A stretch of 63,443 bases of DNA from Streptomyces sp. DH37 (GCF_029813835.1 NZ_JARVKV010000033.1:1-63443), one strand, 5' to 3'; numbered from the stretch's first letter, positions 43,126-52,613 are shown. Program-made: numbers and translations. Notes: a model not told the origin generated them from the letters alone.

Positions 43126-44346
43126 TCACCCGCCCCACCCCTCGCGCACGTGCCCGCCCAGGGGGAGGCTGACCGCCAGCCGCCAGGTTCCTCCGGCCGG
43201 TCCGGCGTCCGCCGTGCCGCCGAGCAGCACGGCCCGCTCGCGTATGCCGCGCAGTCCGCTGCCCTTCCCCGACGGCGCGTACGCCTCGGGGAGGGGATTG
43301 CGGACCTCCAGCCGCAGTGTGTCCCGGACCGTCGCCATCGTCACACCGACGGAGACCGGGCCCGCATGCCGCAGCACGTTGGTCAGCGCCTCCTGGAGGA
43401 TGCGGTAACCCTCCCGGGAGATCGCGGCCGGTACGGTGCCGAGGTCGCCCTCGATCTCGGCGGTGACCAGGGCGCCCGAGGCCCGTGCCGACTCCAGCAG
43501 TTGGGAGGCGTCTTCCAGCAGGGGCGGCTTCCCGGCCGGCCGGTCGCCGTCCTCCCGCAGCAGCCGCAGCACCCGCTCCAGGTCCTCCAGGGCCCGCCGC
43601 CCGGTGTCCTCGATGGCGGTCAGCGCCCGTTCGGTGAACTCCGCCGACCCGGCGGCCCGGGCCGCGCCCGCCTGCACGACGGTGGCGGTCAGGGCGTGGC
43701 CGATGGAGTCGTGCAGTTCGCGGGCGAGCCGGTTGTGCTCCAGCAGCCGCTCGGTGCGCTTCTCCAGGGCGGCCAGCCGCTCGGCCGCCGACGGCGCCAG
43801 CAGCCGCCTGGCCAGCGCGGTCATCAGCGCTCCCGCCCCCACGACCAGCGCCAGCAGCAGCAAGGGCGGCAGCGGGGCCAGCAGGGCGTACCAGCCGCCG
43901 AGCGAGAAGGCCAGGTGCCACGCGGGTACGAGCAGCCAGACGGACGCCACCGTCAGCGGCGCTCCGAGCGCCACCCGCAGCGCCAGCCACAGCGCCGTGC
44001 GGCACCGGTCGGACCACGAGGCCGACGGCGCCACCGCGATCCCCGTCTCCGCGGCGTCCGGGCTCAGCGGCTCGCGCTGCCCGGGGACGAGCATCAGCCT
44101 GGCCTGGATCCCCTCGGCCTGCCGCAGCACCGGCACCCCCAGGCCGAAGACCGCGGCCAGCCCGACGGGCACCGCCAGCGCCCCCAGCCACTGCCACGCG
44201 GGGCCCTCCTCGAGCCCGGGGAAGACCAGCGTCACCACCATCGCCGCCAGCCCGCCCAGCGCCAGGTGCAGCCAGCGGGTGTAGGTGACCGCCCGCGCCG
44301 GTGCTTGCACCAGCGCGCGCACGGTGGCCGGAAGACGAGAGGACAT
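43126..44346 (-). CDS. Two-component sensor histidine kinase (HisKA_3)
   Basis: A 406-residue membrane sensor kinase with about four hydrophobic segments (near 27-42, 53-72, 118-140, 152-176) and little outside sequence. The H box is E210-L-H212-D-S-I-G-H in ARELHDSIGHALT, and the ATPase domain ends with GSGLRGIRERAVLLGGT. This layout resembles cell-envelope or antibiotic sensors. It forms an operon with the response regulator and is divergent from the ABC genes across about 110 bases. Confidence 0.92.
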   Translation of the reverse strand: MSSRLPATVRALVQAPARAVTYTRWLHLALGGLAAMVVTLVFPGLEEGPAWQWLGALAVPVGLAAVFGLGVPVLRQAEGIQARLMLVPGQREPLSPDAAETGIAVAPSASWSDRCRTALWLALRVALGAPLTVASVWLLVPAWHLAFSLGGWYALLAPLPPLLLLALVVGAGALMTALARRLLAPSAAERLAALEKRTERLLEHNRLARELHDSIGHALTATVVQAGAARAAGSAEFTERALTAIEDTGRRALEDLERVLRLLREDGDRPAGKPPLLEDASQLLESARASGALVTAEIEGDLGTVPAAISREGYRILQEALTNVLRHAGPVSVGVTMATVRDTLRLEVRNPLPEAYAPSGKGSGLRGIRERAVLLGGTADAGPAGGTWRLAVSLPLGGHVREGWGG

Positions 44347-44455
44347 GCCGCCATCGTGCCAGCGCGCGCGATCACCGCGCCTCCCCCGCGCGGGGGAGAC
44401 GGAACCCACGGGCGGGGGAGGCGGCAAACCCCCGCGGGGCGGCAGCGTGGTGGCC

Positions 44456-45217
44456 ATGACCTCGATCGAACTGTGCGGGCTGACCAAGGAGTACGGCAGG
44501 GGCGGGAAGGCCGTCCGCGCCCTGGACCGGCTCACCGCGACCATCCGCCCCGGCCGCGTCACCGGGTTCCTCGGACCCAACGGCGCGGGCAAGTCCACCA
44601 CCATGCGCCTCGTCCTCGGCCTGGACCGGCCCACCTCGGGCAGGGCCCTGCTGGGCGGCCGCCCCTACACGGCGCACCCCGAGCCGCTGCGGCACGTCGG
44701 CGCGCTGCTGGACGCCGGCGCGGCCCATCCGGGGCGCACCGCCCGCGACCACCTGCGCGTGCTGGCGAGCAGCAACCGCATCCCCGACCGCCGGGTCGAG
44801 GAGGTGATGGAGGAGACCGGCATAGCGCCCGCCGCCCGGCGCCGGGTGCGGACCTTCTCCCTCGGTATGCGGCAGAGACTGGGCATGGCCGCCGCCCTGC
44901 TGGGCGAACCGCCGGTGCTGCTGCTCGACGAGCCCTCCAACGGCCTCGACCCCGAAGGGATGGTCTGGCTGCGGGAGTCGGTGAGACGCCTGGCGGACGA
45001 GGGCCGCACGGTGCTGGTCTCCAGCCATCTGATGGGGGAGGTGGCGCGGATGGCCGACCAGGTCGTCGTGCTCGGCGCCGGGCGGCTGCTGGCCGACGCC
45101 CCGCTGGTGGACTTCCTGTGCGAGCACGGCGACCCGGCGGAGCCGGACTCGCTGGAGGCGGCGTACCTGCGGCTGACCGCCGGCGCCGCGCGCTACCGAG
45201 CGAAGAGGGAGGTGTGA
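44456..45217 (+). CDS. ABC transporter ATP-binding protein
   Basis: A 253-residue ABC-2-type ATPase. Walker A GPNGAGKST, signature FSLGMRQRLGMAAALLG, Walker B LLLDEPSNGLDPEG and the H-loop in VSSHLMGE are all present. This subfamily often confers peptide-antibiotic resistance. The ATG has no clear ribosome site. It is three bases from the permease gene and divergent from the two-component system, a common detox arrangement. Confidence 0.93.
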   Translation: MTSIELCGLTKEYGRGGKAVRALDRLTATIRPGRVTGFLGPNGAGKSTTMRLVLGLDRPTSGRALLGGRPYTAHPEPLRHVGALLDAGAAHPGRTARDHLRVLASSNRIPDRRVEEVMEETGIAPAARRRVRTFSLGMRQRLGMAAALLGEPPVLLLDEPSNGLDPEGMVWLRESVRRLADEGRTVLVSSHLMGEVARMADQVVVLGAGRLLADAPLVDFLCEHGDPAEPDSLEAAYLRLTAGAARYRAKREV

Positions 45218-45220
45218 GGG

Positions 45221-45955
45221 GTGCGGAACACGCCGTTCACCGCCGCGCTCCGGTCGGAGTGGCTCAAGGTCCGCACGGCGCCCTCGCTGGCGGGCAACCT
45301 GTCGGCCGTCCTGGTCGCCACGGTCGGCATCGGAGCCCTGGTCACCGCCTTCCTCGGCGAGGCCGAGAGCGACAGCCCCGGCTTCGAGCCGGTCTCCTTC
45401 TCCTTCTTCGGCCTCAACTTCGGCCAGGTGGCCGCGATCTGCTTCGGCGTACTGGCCGTCGCGGGCGAGTACGGCCACGGCACCATCCGCCTCTCACTGG
45501 CCGCCGTGCCCCGCCGGGAGACGTTCTACGGCGCCAAGCTCGCCGTCGTCGGCGGCCTCGCGCTCGCCGTCGGCCTGCCCACGGGCCTGGCCACCGTGGC
45601 GGTCGGCCAGGCGCTGCTGGGCGAGCACGGGGTCGGCCTCGGTGATCCCGGCGTGCTGCGGGCCGGGTTCGGCTGCGGGATCTACCTGGCCCTGCTGGTC
45701 CTGCTGTCCGCCGGCGCCGCGGCCGCGGTGCGGAGCACGGCCGGCGCGCTGGGACTGCTCGTGCCGCTGGTCTTCCTGATATCGCCGGTGGTGGGCGAGG
45801 ACGCGTGGTTCCTGCCGGACCGGGCCGGGCAGCAGGTGCTCCATCCGGTGCCGGAGGGGCCGCTGGACGCGTGGACCGGCCTGGCGGTGATGGCCGCCTG
45901 GACGGCCGCGGCGCTCTGCGCGGGACTGATCGTGCTGCGCCGCCGCGACGCCTGA
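45221..45955 (+). CDS. ABC-2-type permease
   Basis: A 244-residue membrane protein with about six hydrophobic helices and the ABC-2 permease layout: ALRSEWLKVRTAPSL at the start and GEYGHGTIRLSLAAVPRRE in the first cytoplasmic loop. It pairs with the ATPase just upstream. GTG start with GAGGGAGG before it. The exported compound is unknown. Confidence 0.9.
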   Translation: MRNTPFTAALRSEWLKVRTAPSLAGNLSAVLVATVGIGALVTAFLGEAESDSPGFEPVSFSFFGLNFGQVAAICFGVLAVAGEYGHGTIRLSLAAVPRRETFYGAKLAVVGGLALAVGLPTGLATVAVGQALLGEHGVGLGDPGVLRAGFGCGIYLALLVLLSAGAAAAVRSTAGALGLLVPLVFLISPVVGEDAWFLPDRAGQQVLHPVPEGPLDAWTGLAVMAAWTAAALCAGLIVLRRRDA

Positions 45956-45969
45956 CGGCGGGGCGGTCG

Positions 45970-45986
45970 CGCGGGGAAACCCCGCG
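45970..45986. terminator. Hairpin between convergent permease and mug genes
   Basis: CGCGGGG-AAA-CCCCGCG is a perfect 7-base stem with a 3-base loop in the short gap between convergent genes. Probable bidirectional terminator. Confidence 0.6.
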
Positions 45987-46007
45987 GGAGGCCGGGGCCG
46001 GCCGCCG

Positions 46008-46640
46008 TCAGGACGGGCCGTCGAACGCGGCGGCCCGCAGCCGGCCGTACTCCTCGGCCATCGTCTCCAGCGTCCAGTGGGCGTTGAGCCCGCTCGGATT
46101 GGGCAGCACCCACACCCGGGTGCCGCCGATCGCCGCCTCCTGCGGGCCTATCCGGGCCTTCCGGTCGCCGAAGGCGGCCCGGTAGGCGGTCACGCCGACC
46201 ACCGCCAGCCAGCCGGGGCGCAGCCGGGCCACCTTCTCGGTCAGCACCCGCCCGCCCGTGCGGTACTCCTCGGGCGACAGCTCGTCGGCACGGGCGGTGG
46301 GACGGGGGGAGATGTTGGTGATGCCCAGGCCGTACGACAGCAGCTCCTCCTGCTCCGAGGGCTTCAGCCGCCGGGGGGTGAAACCGGAGGCGTGCAGCAC
46401 CGGCCAGAAGCGGTTGCCGGGGTGGGCGAAGTGGTGGCCCAGCCGGGCGGTGGTCAGCCCGGGGTTGATCCCGCAGAACAGGACGTGCAGCCCCTCGGCG
46501 ATCACGTCCGGGACGGTGCGCGCACGCAGCGCCTCCATCTCGTCCCCGGTCATCTCGTCCCCGGTCATCTCGTCCCCGGACGTCTCTCCACCGGCCGTCT
46601 CCCTGCCGGAGGTCTCCCCGGACATCATCCTCCTGGACAT
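46008..46640 (-). CDS. mug: G/U mismatch-specific DNA glycosylase (Mug-like)
   Basis: The conserved part (about 165 residues) is a Mug/TDG-type uracil-DNA glycosylase: VLFCGINPGLTTARLGHHFAHPGNRFWPVL, then GITNISPRPTARADEL and WVLPNPSGLNA, as in Mug. It removes uracil or ethenocytosine from G mispairs. The true start is uncertain: family similarity begins near EALRARTVPDV (about 46535), while upstream lies a tandem repeat that reads MTGDE and gives several in-frame ATGs. I used the ATG at 46640, after GGGAGG. Confidence 0.82.
   Translation of the reverse strand: MSRRMMSGETSGRETAGGETSGDEMTGDEMTGDEMEALRARTVPDVIAEGLHVLFCGINPGLTTARLGHHFAHPGNRFWPVLHASGFTPRRLKPSEQEELLSYGLGITNISPRPTARADELSPEEYRTGGRVLTEKVARLRPGWLAVVGVTAYRAAFGDRKARIGPQEAAIGGTRVWVLPNPSGLNAHWTLETMAEEYGRLRAAAFDGPS
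46536..46580. repeat. Three tandem 15-base repeats at the mug 5' end
   Basis: CATCTCGTCCCCGGT occurs three times in a row (the last copy ends in A). Read on the minus strand each unit encodes MTGDE or similar and offers GGGGACGAG followed by ATG, that is, a ready-made start site. It makes the real start of the glycosylase hard to place. Confidence 0.85.
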
Positions 46641-46719
46641 GGCCCTCCCGGACGTGGCCCTTGGCGGTCCTTCCACGAGGCCTTCTTCCCGGGAGCGCCT
46701 CCGGCAGTCGGGGAGTCGG

Positions 46720-48150
46720 TCAGAGGATCGCGCCCGGGGCGTAGGCGGCGGCCTCCGGGCGCCGCTTGGCGATCTCCTCGATCCTGGCCACCACCGAGGC
46801 GACCTGATCACCGGCCGCTCCGGTGAAGGACAGCCGGTCGGCCAGCAGGGCGTCCAGCCGCTCCCGGTCCAGCGGGATGCGCTCGTCGGCGGCCAGCCGG
46901 TCCAGCAGCTCGTTGCGCTCGGCACCCTCGCGCAGGGCCAGCGCCGAGGCCACCGCGTGCTCCTTGATGGCCTCGTGGGCCGTCTCCCGCCCGACCCCGG
47001 CCCGCACCGCGCCCATCAGCACCTTGGTGGTGGCCAGGAACGGCAGGTAGCGGTCCAGCTCGCGGGCGACGACCGCGGGGAACGCGCCGAACTCGTCCAG
47101 CACGGTCAGGAAGGTCTCCAGCAGGCCGTCGAGGGCGAAGAAGGCGTCGGGCAGGGCGACGCGGCGCACCACCGAGCAGGAGACGTCCCCCTCGTTCCAC
47201 TGGTCGCCCGCCAGCTCGCCGACCATGGACGCGTAGCCGCGCAGGATGACGGCGAAGCCGTTGACGCGCTCGCAGGAGCGGGTGTTCATCTTGTGCGGCA
47301 TCGCCGACGAACCGACCTGGCCCGGCTTGAAGCCCTCGGTCACCAGCTCGTGCCCGGCCATCAGCCGGATGGTCCTGGCCAGCGAGGAGGGCGCGGCGGC
47401 CAGCTGCACCAGCGCGGTCACCACCTCGTAGTCCAGCGAGCGCGGATAGACCTGCCCCACGGAGGTGAAGGTGTGACCGAAGCCGAGGTGCGAGGCGATG
47501 CGTCCTTCCAGCTCGGCCAGCCTGCTCCCGTCACCGCCCAGCAGGTCCAGCATGTCCTGGGAGGTGCCCACCGGACCCTTGACGCCGCGCAGCGGATAGC
47601 GCGCCAGCAGCTCCTCCAGCCGCCCGTACGCCACCAGCAGCTCGTCGGCGGCGGTCGCGAAGCGCTTGCCCAGCGTCGTGGCCTGCGCGGCGACGTTGTG
47701 CGAGCGCCCGGCCATCACCAGCTCGGCGTGCTCGGCGGCCAGCCGGCCCAGCCGGGCCAGCGTGGCGACGACGCGATCGCGCACCAGCTCCAGAGAGAGC
47801 CGGATCTGGAGCTGCTCGACGTTCTCGGTCAGGTCGCGGGAGGTCATGCCCTTGTGCACGTGCTCGTGCCCGGCCAGCGCGTTGAACTCCTCGATCCGCG
47901 CCTTCACGTCGTGGCGCGTGACCTTCTCGCGCTCGGCGATCGAGGCGAGGTCGACGTCCTCCAGCACCCGCTCGTAGTCGGCCAGGGCCCGCTCCGGCAC
48001 CTCGACGCCCAGGTCCTTCTGGGCCCGCAGCACGGCGAGCCACAGCCGCCGCTCCAGTACCACCTTGTGCTCGGGGGACCACAGTCGGGCCAGCTCCGCG
48101 GAGGCGTAGCGGCCTGCCAGGACGTTCGGGATGCGCGGCTTGTCAGTCAC
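46720..48150 (-). CDS. purB: Adenylosuccinate lyase
   Basis: A 476-residue fumarase/aspartase-superfamily enzyme. It splits SAICAR to AICAR and adenylosuccinate to AMP in purine synthesis. HEHVHKGMTSRDLTENV, AGRSHNVAAQATT and the loop signature GSSAMPHKMNTRSCE carry the active-site residues. GTG at 48150 is used because homology starts at TDKPRIPNVLAGRYAS; the open frame upstream is antisense to the SGNH gene. Confidence 0.95.
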   Translation of the reverse strand: MTDKPRIPNVLAGRYASAELARLWSPEHKVVLERRLWLAVLRAQKDLGVEVPERALADYERVLEDVDLASIAEREKVTRHDVKARIEEFNALAGHEHVHKGMTSRDLTENVEQLQIRLSLELVRDRVVATLARLGRLAAEHAELVMAGRSHNVAAQATTLGKRFATAADELLVAYGRLEELLARYPLRGVKGPVGTSQDMLDLLGGDGSRLAELEGRIASHLGFGHTFTSVGQVYPRSLDYEVVTALVQLAAAPSSLARTIRLMAGHELVTEGFKPGQVGSSAMPHKMNTRSCERVNGFAVILRGYASMVGELAGDQWNEGDVSCSVVRRVALPDAFFALDGLLETFLTVLDEFGAFPAVVARELDRYLPFLATTKVLMGAVRAGVGRETAHEAIKEHAVASALALREGAERNELLDRLAADERIPLDRERLDALLADRLSFTGAAGDQVASVVARIEEIAKRRPEAAAYAPGAIL

Positions 48151-48161
48151 ACCCGGGGATT

Positions 48162-49013
48162 CTACGGGGTGTCCTCGCAGGCCAGCGGTGCCAGGTCGGG
48201 CGCCGGGTACCGGTCCCGGTCCACGGCCGGGTCCAGCGGCGCCAGGTCGGGCCGCTTGGGGGTGAGGCCGTCGCCGGAGGAGCGCCCGGTGAGGCGCCGG
48301 CCGATCCACGGGAGCAGATGGCGGCGGGCGAAGCGCAGGTCCGCGACGCGGCGCGCGTACCAGCCGGGCAGGACGGCGGGCGGCAGCGCCGCGTGCCAGT
48401 CCGCCTCCGCCTCGTGCCCGAGCCGCTGCCAGACGGCCTCGGCCACCCGCTCGTGCCCCTCGGCGGTCAGGTGCAGCCGGTCGTCGGCCCACATCCGGGG
48501 GTCGCTCAGCGCGCCGCAGCCGTACAGGTCCACCACCAGCGCACCGTGCTGCGCGGCGAGGCCGTCGATGAAGTCGAACAGGTACTCCATGCGCGCCCGG
48601 TAGCGCTCCAGCACCGGCCCGCGCCGCCCGGGGCTGCGCATGAGCACCAGGTGGCGGCAGTTCGGGGCGAGCTTGGCGACCGACTCCTCCAGCAGGCCGC
48701 ACACCCGGCCCATGTCGCAGGTGGGGCGCAGTACGTCGTTGAGGCCGCCGACCAGCGTCACCAGGTCCGCGCCCATGGCGGCGGCCACGTCCACCTGCTC
48801 GTCGGCGATCTGCCGGATCAGTTTGCCGCGCACCGCCAGATTGGCGTACCGGAAACCGTCCGTGCGCGCGGCGAGACGGGTGGCGAGCAGATCGGCCCAG
48901 CCGCGGTAACTGCCGTCCGGCAGCAGGTCCGACATGCCCTCGGTGAAGGAGTCACCCAGGGCGACGAAGCTGGTGATGGCGGGCGGGGCGGGCGAGTCGG
49001 TTGCAGTGTCCAT
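48162..49013 (-). CDS. SGNH/GDSL hydrolase
   Basis: A 283-residue SGNH hydrolase. Block I is ALGDSFTEGMSD (catalytic Ser), block III GGLNDVL, and block V DRLHLTAEGHE (Asp-x-x-His). No signal peptide, so it is cytosolic or peripheral. ATG at 49013 is used; an ATG four codons upstream (49025) is also open and neither has a clear ribosome site. Lies 11 bases upstream of purB on the same strand. Natural substrate unknown. Confidence 0.88.
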   Translation of the reverse strand: MDTATDSPAPPAITSFVALGDSFTEGMSDLLPDGSYRGWADLLATRLAARTDGFRYANLAVRGKLIRQIADEQVDVAAAMGADLVTLVGGLNDVLRPTCDMGRVCGLLEESVAKLAPNCRHLVLMRSPGRRGPVLERYRARMEYLFDFIDGLAAQHGALVVDLYGCGALSDPRMWADDRLHLTAEGHERVAEAVWQRLGHEAEADWHAALPPAVLPGWYARRVADLRFARRHLLPWIGRRLTGRSSGDGLTPKRPDLAPLDPAVDRDRYPAPDLAPLACEDTP

Positions 49014-49081
49014 GGCGCAGGACATGGTAACCGACCGCTCGGTACGCCCGCTTCCGCGGTGCGCACCGGTCCCGCCCGCCG

Positions 49082-50089
49082 CTAGCGGCCCACCAGCTCG
49101 CGCAGCACGTCCTCCATGGTGACCAGCCCGGCCGCGCGTCCGTCGACGCCGATCACCGCGGCGAGGTGGGTGCCGCTGCTGCGCATCGCGCCCAGCACGT
49201 CGTCCAGGGGCGTCGTCGCCCGCACCCGGGCGATCGGCCGCAGCGCGGAGACGGGGAACGGCACATCACGGTGCACGGCGTCCAGCGCGTCCTTGACGTG
49301 CAGGTAGCCCAGCGCCCGGCCCTGGCCGTCCACCACCGGGAAGCGGGAGAACCCGCTGCGCGCGGAGAGCTGCTCCAGCCCCTCGGGGGTGACGCCGAAC
49401 CGGGCGTAGACGACACGGTCGGTGGGCCGTACGACGTCGGCCACCGGGCGGCGGCCCAGCTCCAGCGCGTCGCGCAGCCGCTCCGTCGCGCGCTCGTCCA
49501 GCAGCCCGGCCTCGCTGGAGTCCGCCACCAGCCGGGCCAGCTCGTCGTCGGAGTAGGCCGCCGAGACCTCGTCCTTCGGCTCCACCCGCAGCAGCTTCAG
49601 CAGGCCGTTGGCCAGGGCGTTGACACCGAAGATCACCGGCCGCAGGGCCCGGGTGAGGCCGACCAGCGGAGGCCCCAGCAGCAGGGCGGCGCGCTCGGGA
49701 GCCGCCAGCGCGATGTTCTTCGGCACCATCTCGCCGAACAGCATGTGCAGGTACGTCGCCACCGCCAGCGCGATCACGAAGGCGATCGGATGGATCAGGC
49801 CCTCCGGCACGCCCGCGAGGTGGAACACCGGCTCCAGCAGGTGCGCGATCGCCGGCTCGGCGACCACGCCCAGCACCAGCGTGCACAGGGTGATGCCCAG
49901 CTGCGCCGCCGCCATCAGCGCCGACACGTGCTCCAAGCCCCACACCACGCTGCGCGCCCGCTTCTCGCCGCGCTCGGCGAGCGGCTCGATCTGGCTGCGG
50001 CGCACGGAGATCATCGCGAACTCCGCGCCCACGAAGAAGGCGTTGGCCACCAGCGTCAGCAGGCCGATCAGCAGTTGGATCGCGGTCAC
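49082..50089 (-). CDS. CNNM/CBS-domain membrane protein (CorC-type)
   Basis: A 335-residue member of the CNNM family. An N-terminal DUF21 membrane domain (about four helices, residues 5-150) is followed by a CBS-domain pair (about 205-330: VVRPTDRVVYARFG, FPVVDGQGRALGYLHVKDAL, VIGVDGRAAGLVTMEDVLRELVG). It lacks the C-terminal CorC domain of its neighbour. Members affect Mg or other ion export. GTG start overlaps the upstream stop by four bases. Confidence 0.9.
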   Translation of the reverse strand: MTAIQLLIGLLTLVANAFFVGAEFAMISVRRSQIEPLAERGEKRARSVVWGLEHVSALMAAAQLGITLCTLVLGVVAEPAIAHLLEPVFHLAGVPEGLIHPIAFVIALAVATYLHMLFGEMVPKNIALAAPERAALLLGPPLVGLTRALRPVIFGVNALANGLLKLLRVEPKDEVSAAYSDDELARLVADSSEAGLLDERATERLRDALELGRRPVADVVRPTDRVVYARFGVTPEGLEQLSARSGFSRFPVVDGQGRALGYLHVKDALDAVHRDVPFPVSALRPIARVRATTPLDDVLGAMRSSGTHLAAVIGVDGRAAGLVTMEDVLRELVGR

Positions 50090-51570
50090 CGGCGCACCTC
50101 CCGGTCCTGGACGCCGGCGTGGACGCCGCGGTGCCCGCCGGCGTCCTCGTGATGGCCGTCGGCGGGGTCGCGCCCGGCCCGGCCCCGGCCGCCGTCCTGG
50201 TCGTCGCTGTGGTCACGGCCGTGATCGCCATCGTGGTCACGGCCGTGGTGATGGCCGTCGTCGGGCTCGGGCGGGGCGGTCAGCCGCACCCCGGCGGCCC
50301 GCCGCCCGGTCGCGTCCACGACCTCCAGCCGCCAGCCGGCGACCTCGAGGACGTCGCCCACGGCCGGAATGCGGCCCAGCTCGGTGGCGATCAGCCCGGC
50401 GAGGGTCTCGTACGGGCCGTCCGGGGCCCGCAGGCCGATCTCCTCCAGCTGGTCGGTGCGGGCCGCGCCGTCCGCGTCGTAGACGGTGCGGCCCTCCTCG
50501 TCCGCGCCCGCCGGGGCCAGGTCGGGCGTCTGGAGCGGGTCGTGCTCGTCGCGGACCTCGCCCACGACCTCCTCGATGATGTCCTCCAGGGTGACGACCC
50601 CGGCCGTTCCGCCGTACTCGTCGATCACCACCGCCATGCTGTTCTTCCCCGACAGCCGGTCCAGCAGCCGGTCCACGGTCAGCGACTCCGGCACGAGCAC
50701 CGGCTCGCGCAGCAGTCCGGTGACCGGGTAGCCGGGGCGGCGGCCGGCGGGAACGGCGATCACGTCCTTGACGTGGGCGATGCCGACCACGGTGTCGAGG
50801 TTGCCGCGGTAGACGGGGAAGCGGGACAGGCCCGTCGCCCGGGCGGCGTTGGCCACGTCCTCCGCGGAGGTGTGCTCGTCCAGCGCGGTGACCTGGACGC
50901 GCGGTGTCATCACACTCTGCGCGGTCAGCTCGGAGAGCCGGATGGTGCGGACGAACAGCTCCGCGGTGTCCGCCTCCAGGGCGCCCTCCTTCGCCGAGTG
51001 GCGCGCGAGCGCGACCAGCTCCTGCGGCGAGCGGGCCGAGGCCAGCTCCTCGGTGGGCTCCAGACCGAGCCGGTGCAGCACCCGGTTGGCGGTGTTGTTC
51101 AGGTGGGTGATCAACGGCCGGAAGGCGGCGCTGAAGCCGCGCTGCAGGCCGCCGACCCGGCGGGCGACCGGCAGCGGCCGGGAGATCGCCCAGTTCTTCG
51201 GCACCAGCTCACCCACGACCATCAGCACCACGGTGGACAGCGCCGTGCCGAGCACCAGCGCCACGGTGGACGCCGCCGGGGCCGGCAGCCCGGCCGAGTT
51301 CAGCGGGCCGGCCAGCAGCCGCGCGGTCGAGGGCTCGGCGAGCATGCCGATGACCAGGCCGGTCACGGTGATGCCGAGCTGGGCGCCGGAGAGCTGGAAG
51401 GTGAGGGACCGCACCGCCTTCAGCGCGCTGTCCGCGCCCGGCTCGCCGCGTTCCACGGCCCGCTCCAGATCGCCGCGCTCGACGGTGGTCAGCGAGAACT
51501 CCGCCGCGACGAACACGGCGCAGGCGAGGGTCAGCAGCAGCGCCAGGAGCAGGAGGAGGACTTCGGTCAC
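50086..51570 (-). CDS. CNNM/CBS/CorC protein with His-Asp-rich tail
   Basis: A 494-residue CNNM-type protein: DUF21 membrane domain (about 1-190), CBS pair (about 205-330), and a CorC_HlyC domain (about 345-430). After residue 435 comes an unusual tail rich in His, Asp, Gly and Arg (HHHGRDHDGDHGRDHSDD and more), which could bind metal ions. GTG start after GGAGGTGA. Co-transcribed with the shorter paralogue; the pair probably acts together in metal handling. Confidence 0.9.
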   Translation of the reverse strand: MTEVLLLLLALLLTLACAVFVAAEFSLTTVERGDLERAVERGEPGADSALKAVRSLTFQLSGAQLGITVTGLVIGMLAEPSTARLLAGPLNSAGLPAPAASTVALVLGTALSTVVLMVVGELVPKNWAISRPLPVARRVGGLQRGFSAAFRPLITHLNNTANRVLHRLGLEPTEELASARSPQELVALARHSAKEGALEADTAELFVRTIRLSELTAQSVMTPRVQVTALDEHTSAEDVANAARATGLSRFPVYRGNLDTVVGIAHVKDVIAVPAGRRPGYPVTGLLREPVLVPESLTVDRLLDRLSGKNSMAVVIDEYGGTAGVVTLEDIIEEVVGEVRDEHDPLQTPDLAPAGADEEGRTVYDADGAARTDQLEEIGLRAPDGPYETLAGLIATELGRIPAVGDVLEVAGWRLEVVDATGRRAAGVRLTAPPEPDDGHHHGRDHDGDHGRDHSDDQDGGRGRAGRDPADGHHEDAGGHRGVHAGVQDREVRR

Positions 51571-51829
51571 CGGGTCACCTCCGTCCCGTGGTCCGGAGAG
51601 ACGGGGAGGTCCGCTCGATGGCTGCGGTCGCGGTCGGTTCTGCTGCTGGGACTACTGGGAGGCTCGCCCATGGGCGGACGCTCACACACCTTTCTCTCGG
51701 AAGCGCGCTCCGGACCCGGGGGCCGCGGCGGCCGGCCCGGACGGTTGGAACGCGCGATGGGCTGTCCATCGTATGCGAGCCCGTACGGGAGTCGCCGGAC
51801 GTTCCCCGGGGGCCGCCGGGCCGCCCCGG

Positions 51830-52315
51830 TCAGCCCAGCGGCTTCACCCAGCGGCTCCACTGGGGCTCCGGCGCGTACCCCGCGGCGCGCCAGGCGTGGT
51901 GGGCGGACTCGTTGCGGTCGAGCACCATGGCGTCGCCGCGCCGCCCGCCCAGCGCGGCGAACCGCTCCTCGGCCGCCGCCAGCAGGGCCGACGCCACACC
52001 GCGGCGGCGGTGCGCCGGATGGACCGCGAGCCGGTACAGATGGCACCGCCAGCCGTCGAAGCCCGCGATCACCGAGCCGACCACCGGCCCGGCCGCCTGA
52101 CCCGTCGGCTCGACCGCCGAACCCGCCGGCTCCCCGCCGCGCACCGCCAGCAGCAGCGCCTCCGGGTCCCGCCGGACCAGCCGTGCCACGCCCTCGCGGT
52201 CGTCGCTGATGCTCGTCCCCTCGGCGGCCTCCTTCCAGAACGCCAGCACGGCGTCGACGTCCGCCGCGGTCGCCGCCCGGATCCGGAGGCCGGAGTCGTT
52301 CGCACGATCGTCCAT
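51830..52315 (-). CDS. GNAT-family N-acetyltransferase
   Basis: A 161-residue GNAT acetyltransferase. IRAATAADVDAVLAFWKEAA is the usual start and LYRLAVHPAHRRRGVASALLAAAE the acetyl-CoA loop; it ends with SAHHAWRAAGYAPE, typical of the family. Start at MDDRAND rather than a longer frame. Substrate not predictable. Confidence 0.9.
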   Translation of the reverse strand: MDDRANDSGLRIRAATAADVDAVLAFWKEAAEGTSISDDREGVARLVRRDPEALLLAVRGGEPAGSAVEPTGQAAGPVVGSVIAGFDGWRCHLYRLAVHPAHRRRGVASALLAAAEERFAALGGRRGDAMVLDRNESAHHAWRAAGYAPEPQWSRWVKPLG

Positions 52316-52613
52316 ACGGGCATCCCAGCACCGGCCGGACGGTGGACGCGGGGTGTTTCGGCATGTGGTCACCCCGGGGGCGTCAGCCGTTCCGGAGTTC
52401 CCCGGTCACCGGCCCCGGAGGCCTCCGTGTACGCGTCCGCGCACGCGGTGTACGCGCGCGGACGCGGGGGAAGCCGTACCGCTCCCGATGGGCGCGCACC
52501 CGCTCGGCCGCCTCGGCGGCGCCGACCGGGCCGGCGCCGAGGGGGAACGGCCGTGTCACGCGGTCCCCTCACGGCCCGGGTCGGGGACACGGCCGGCGGG
52601 CGGCGAGGGGCGG

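Noticed and set aside
43126..44634. Longer frame for the sensor kinase starting at 44634
   Set aside because: It would overlap the divergent ABC ATPase start; the membrane-protein pattern begins only at MSSRLPATVRA (44346).
51571..51829. Possible metal or cyclic-di-AMP riboswitch before the CNNM operon
   Set aside because: No recognisable conserved core of the ykoK, M-box or ydaO classes was found; only a normal ribosome site is visible.
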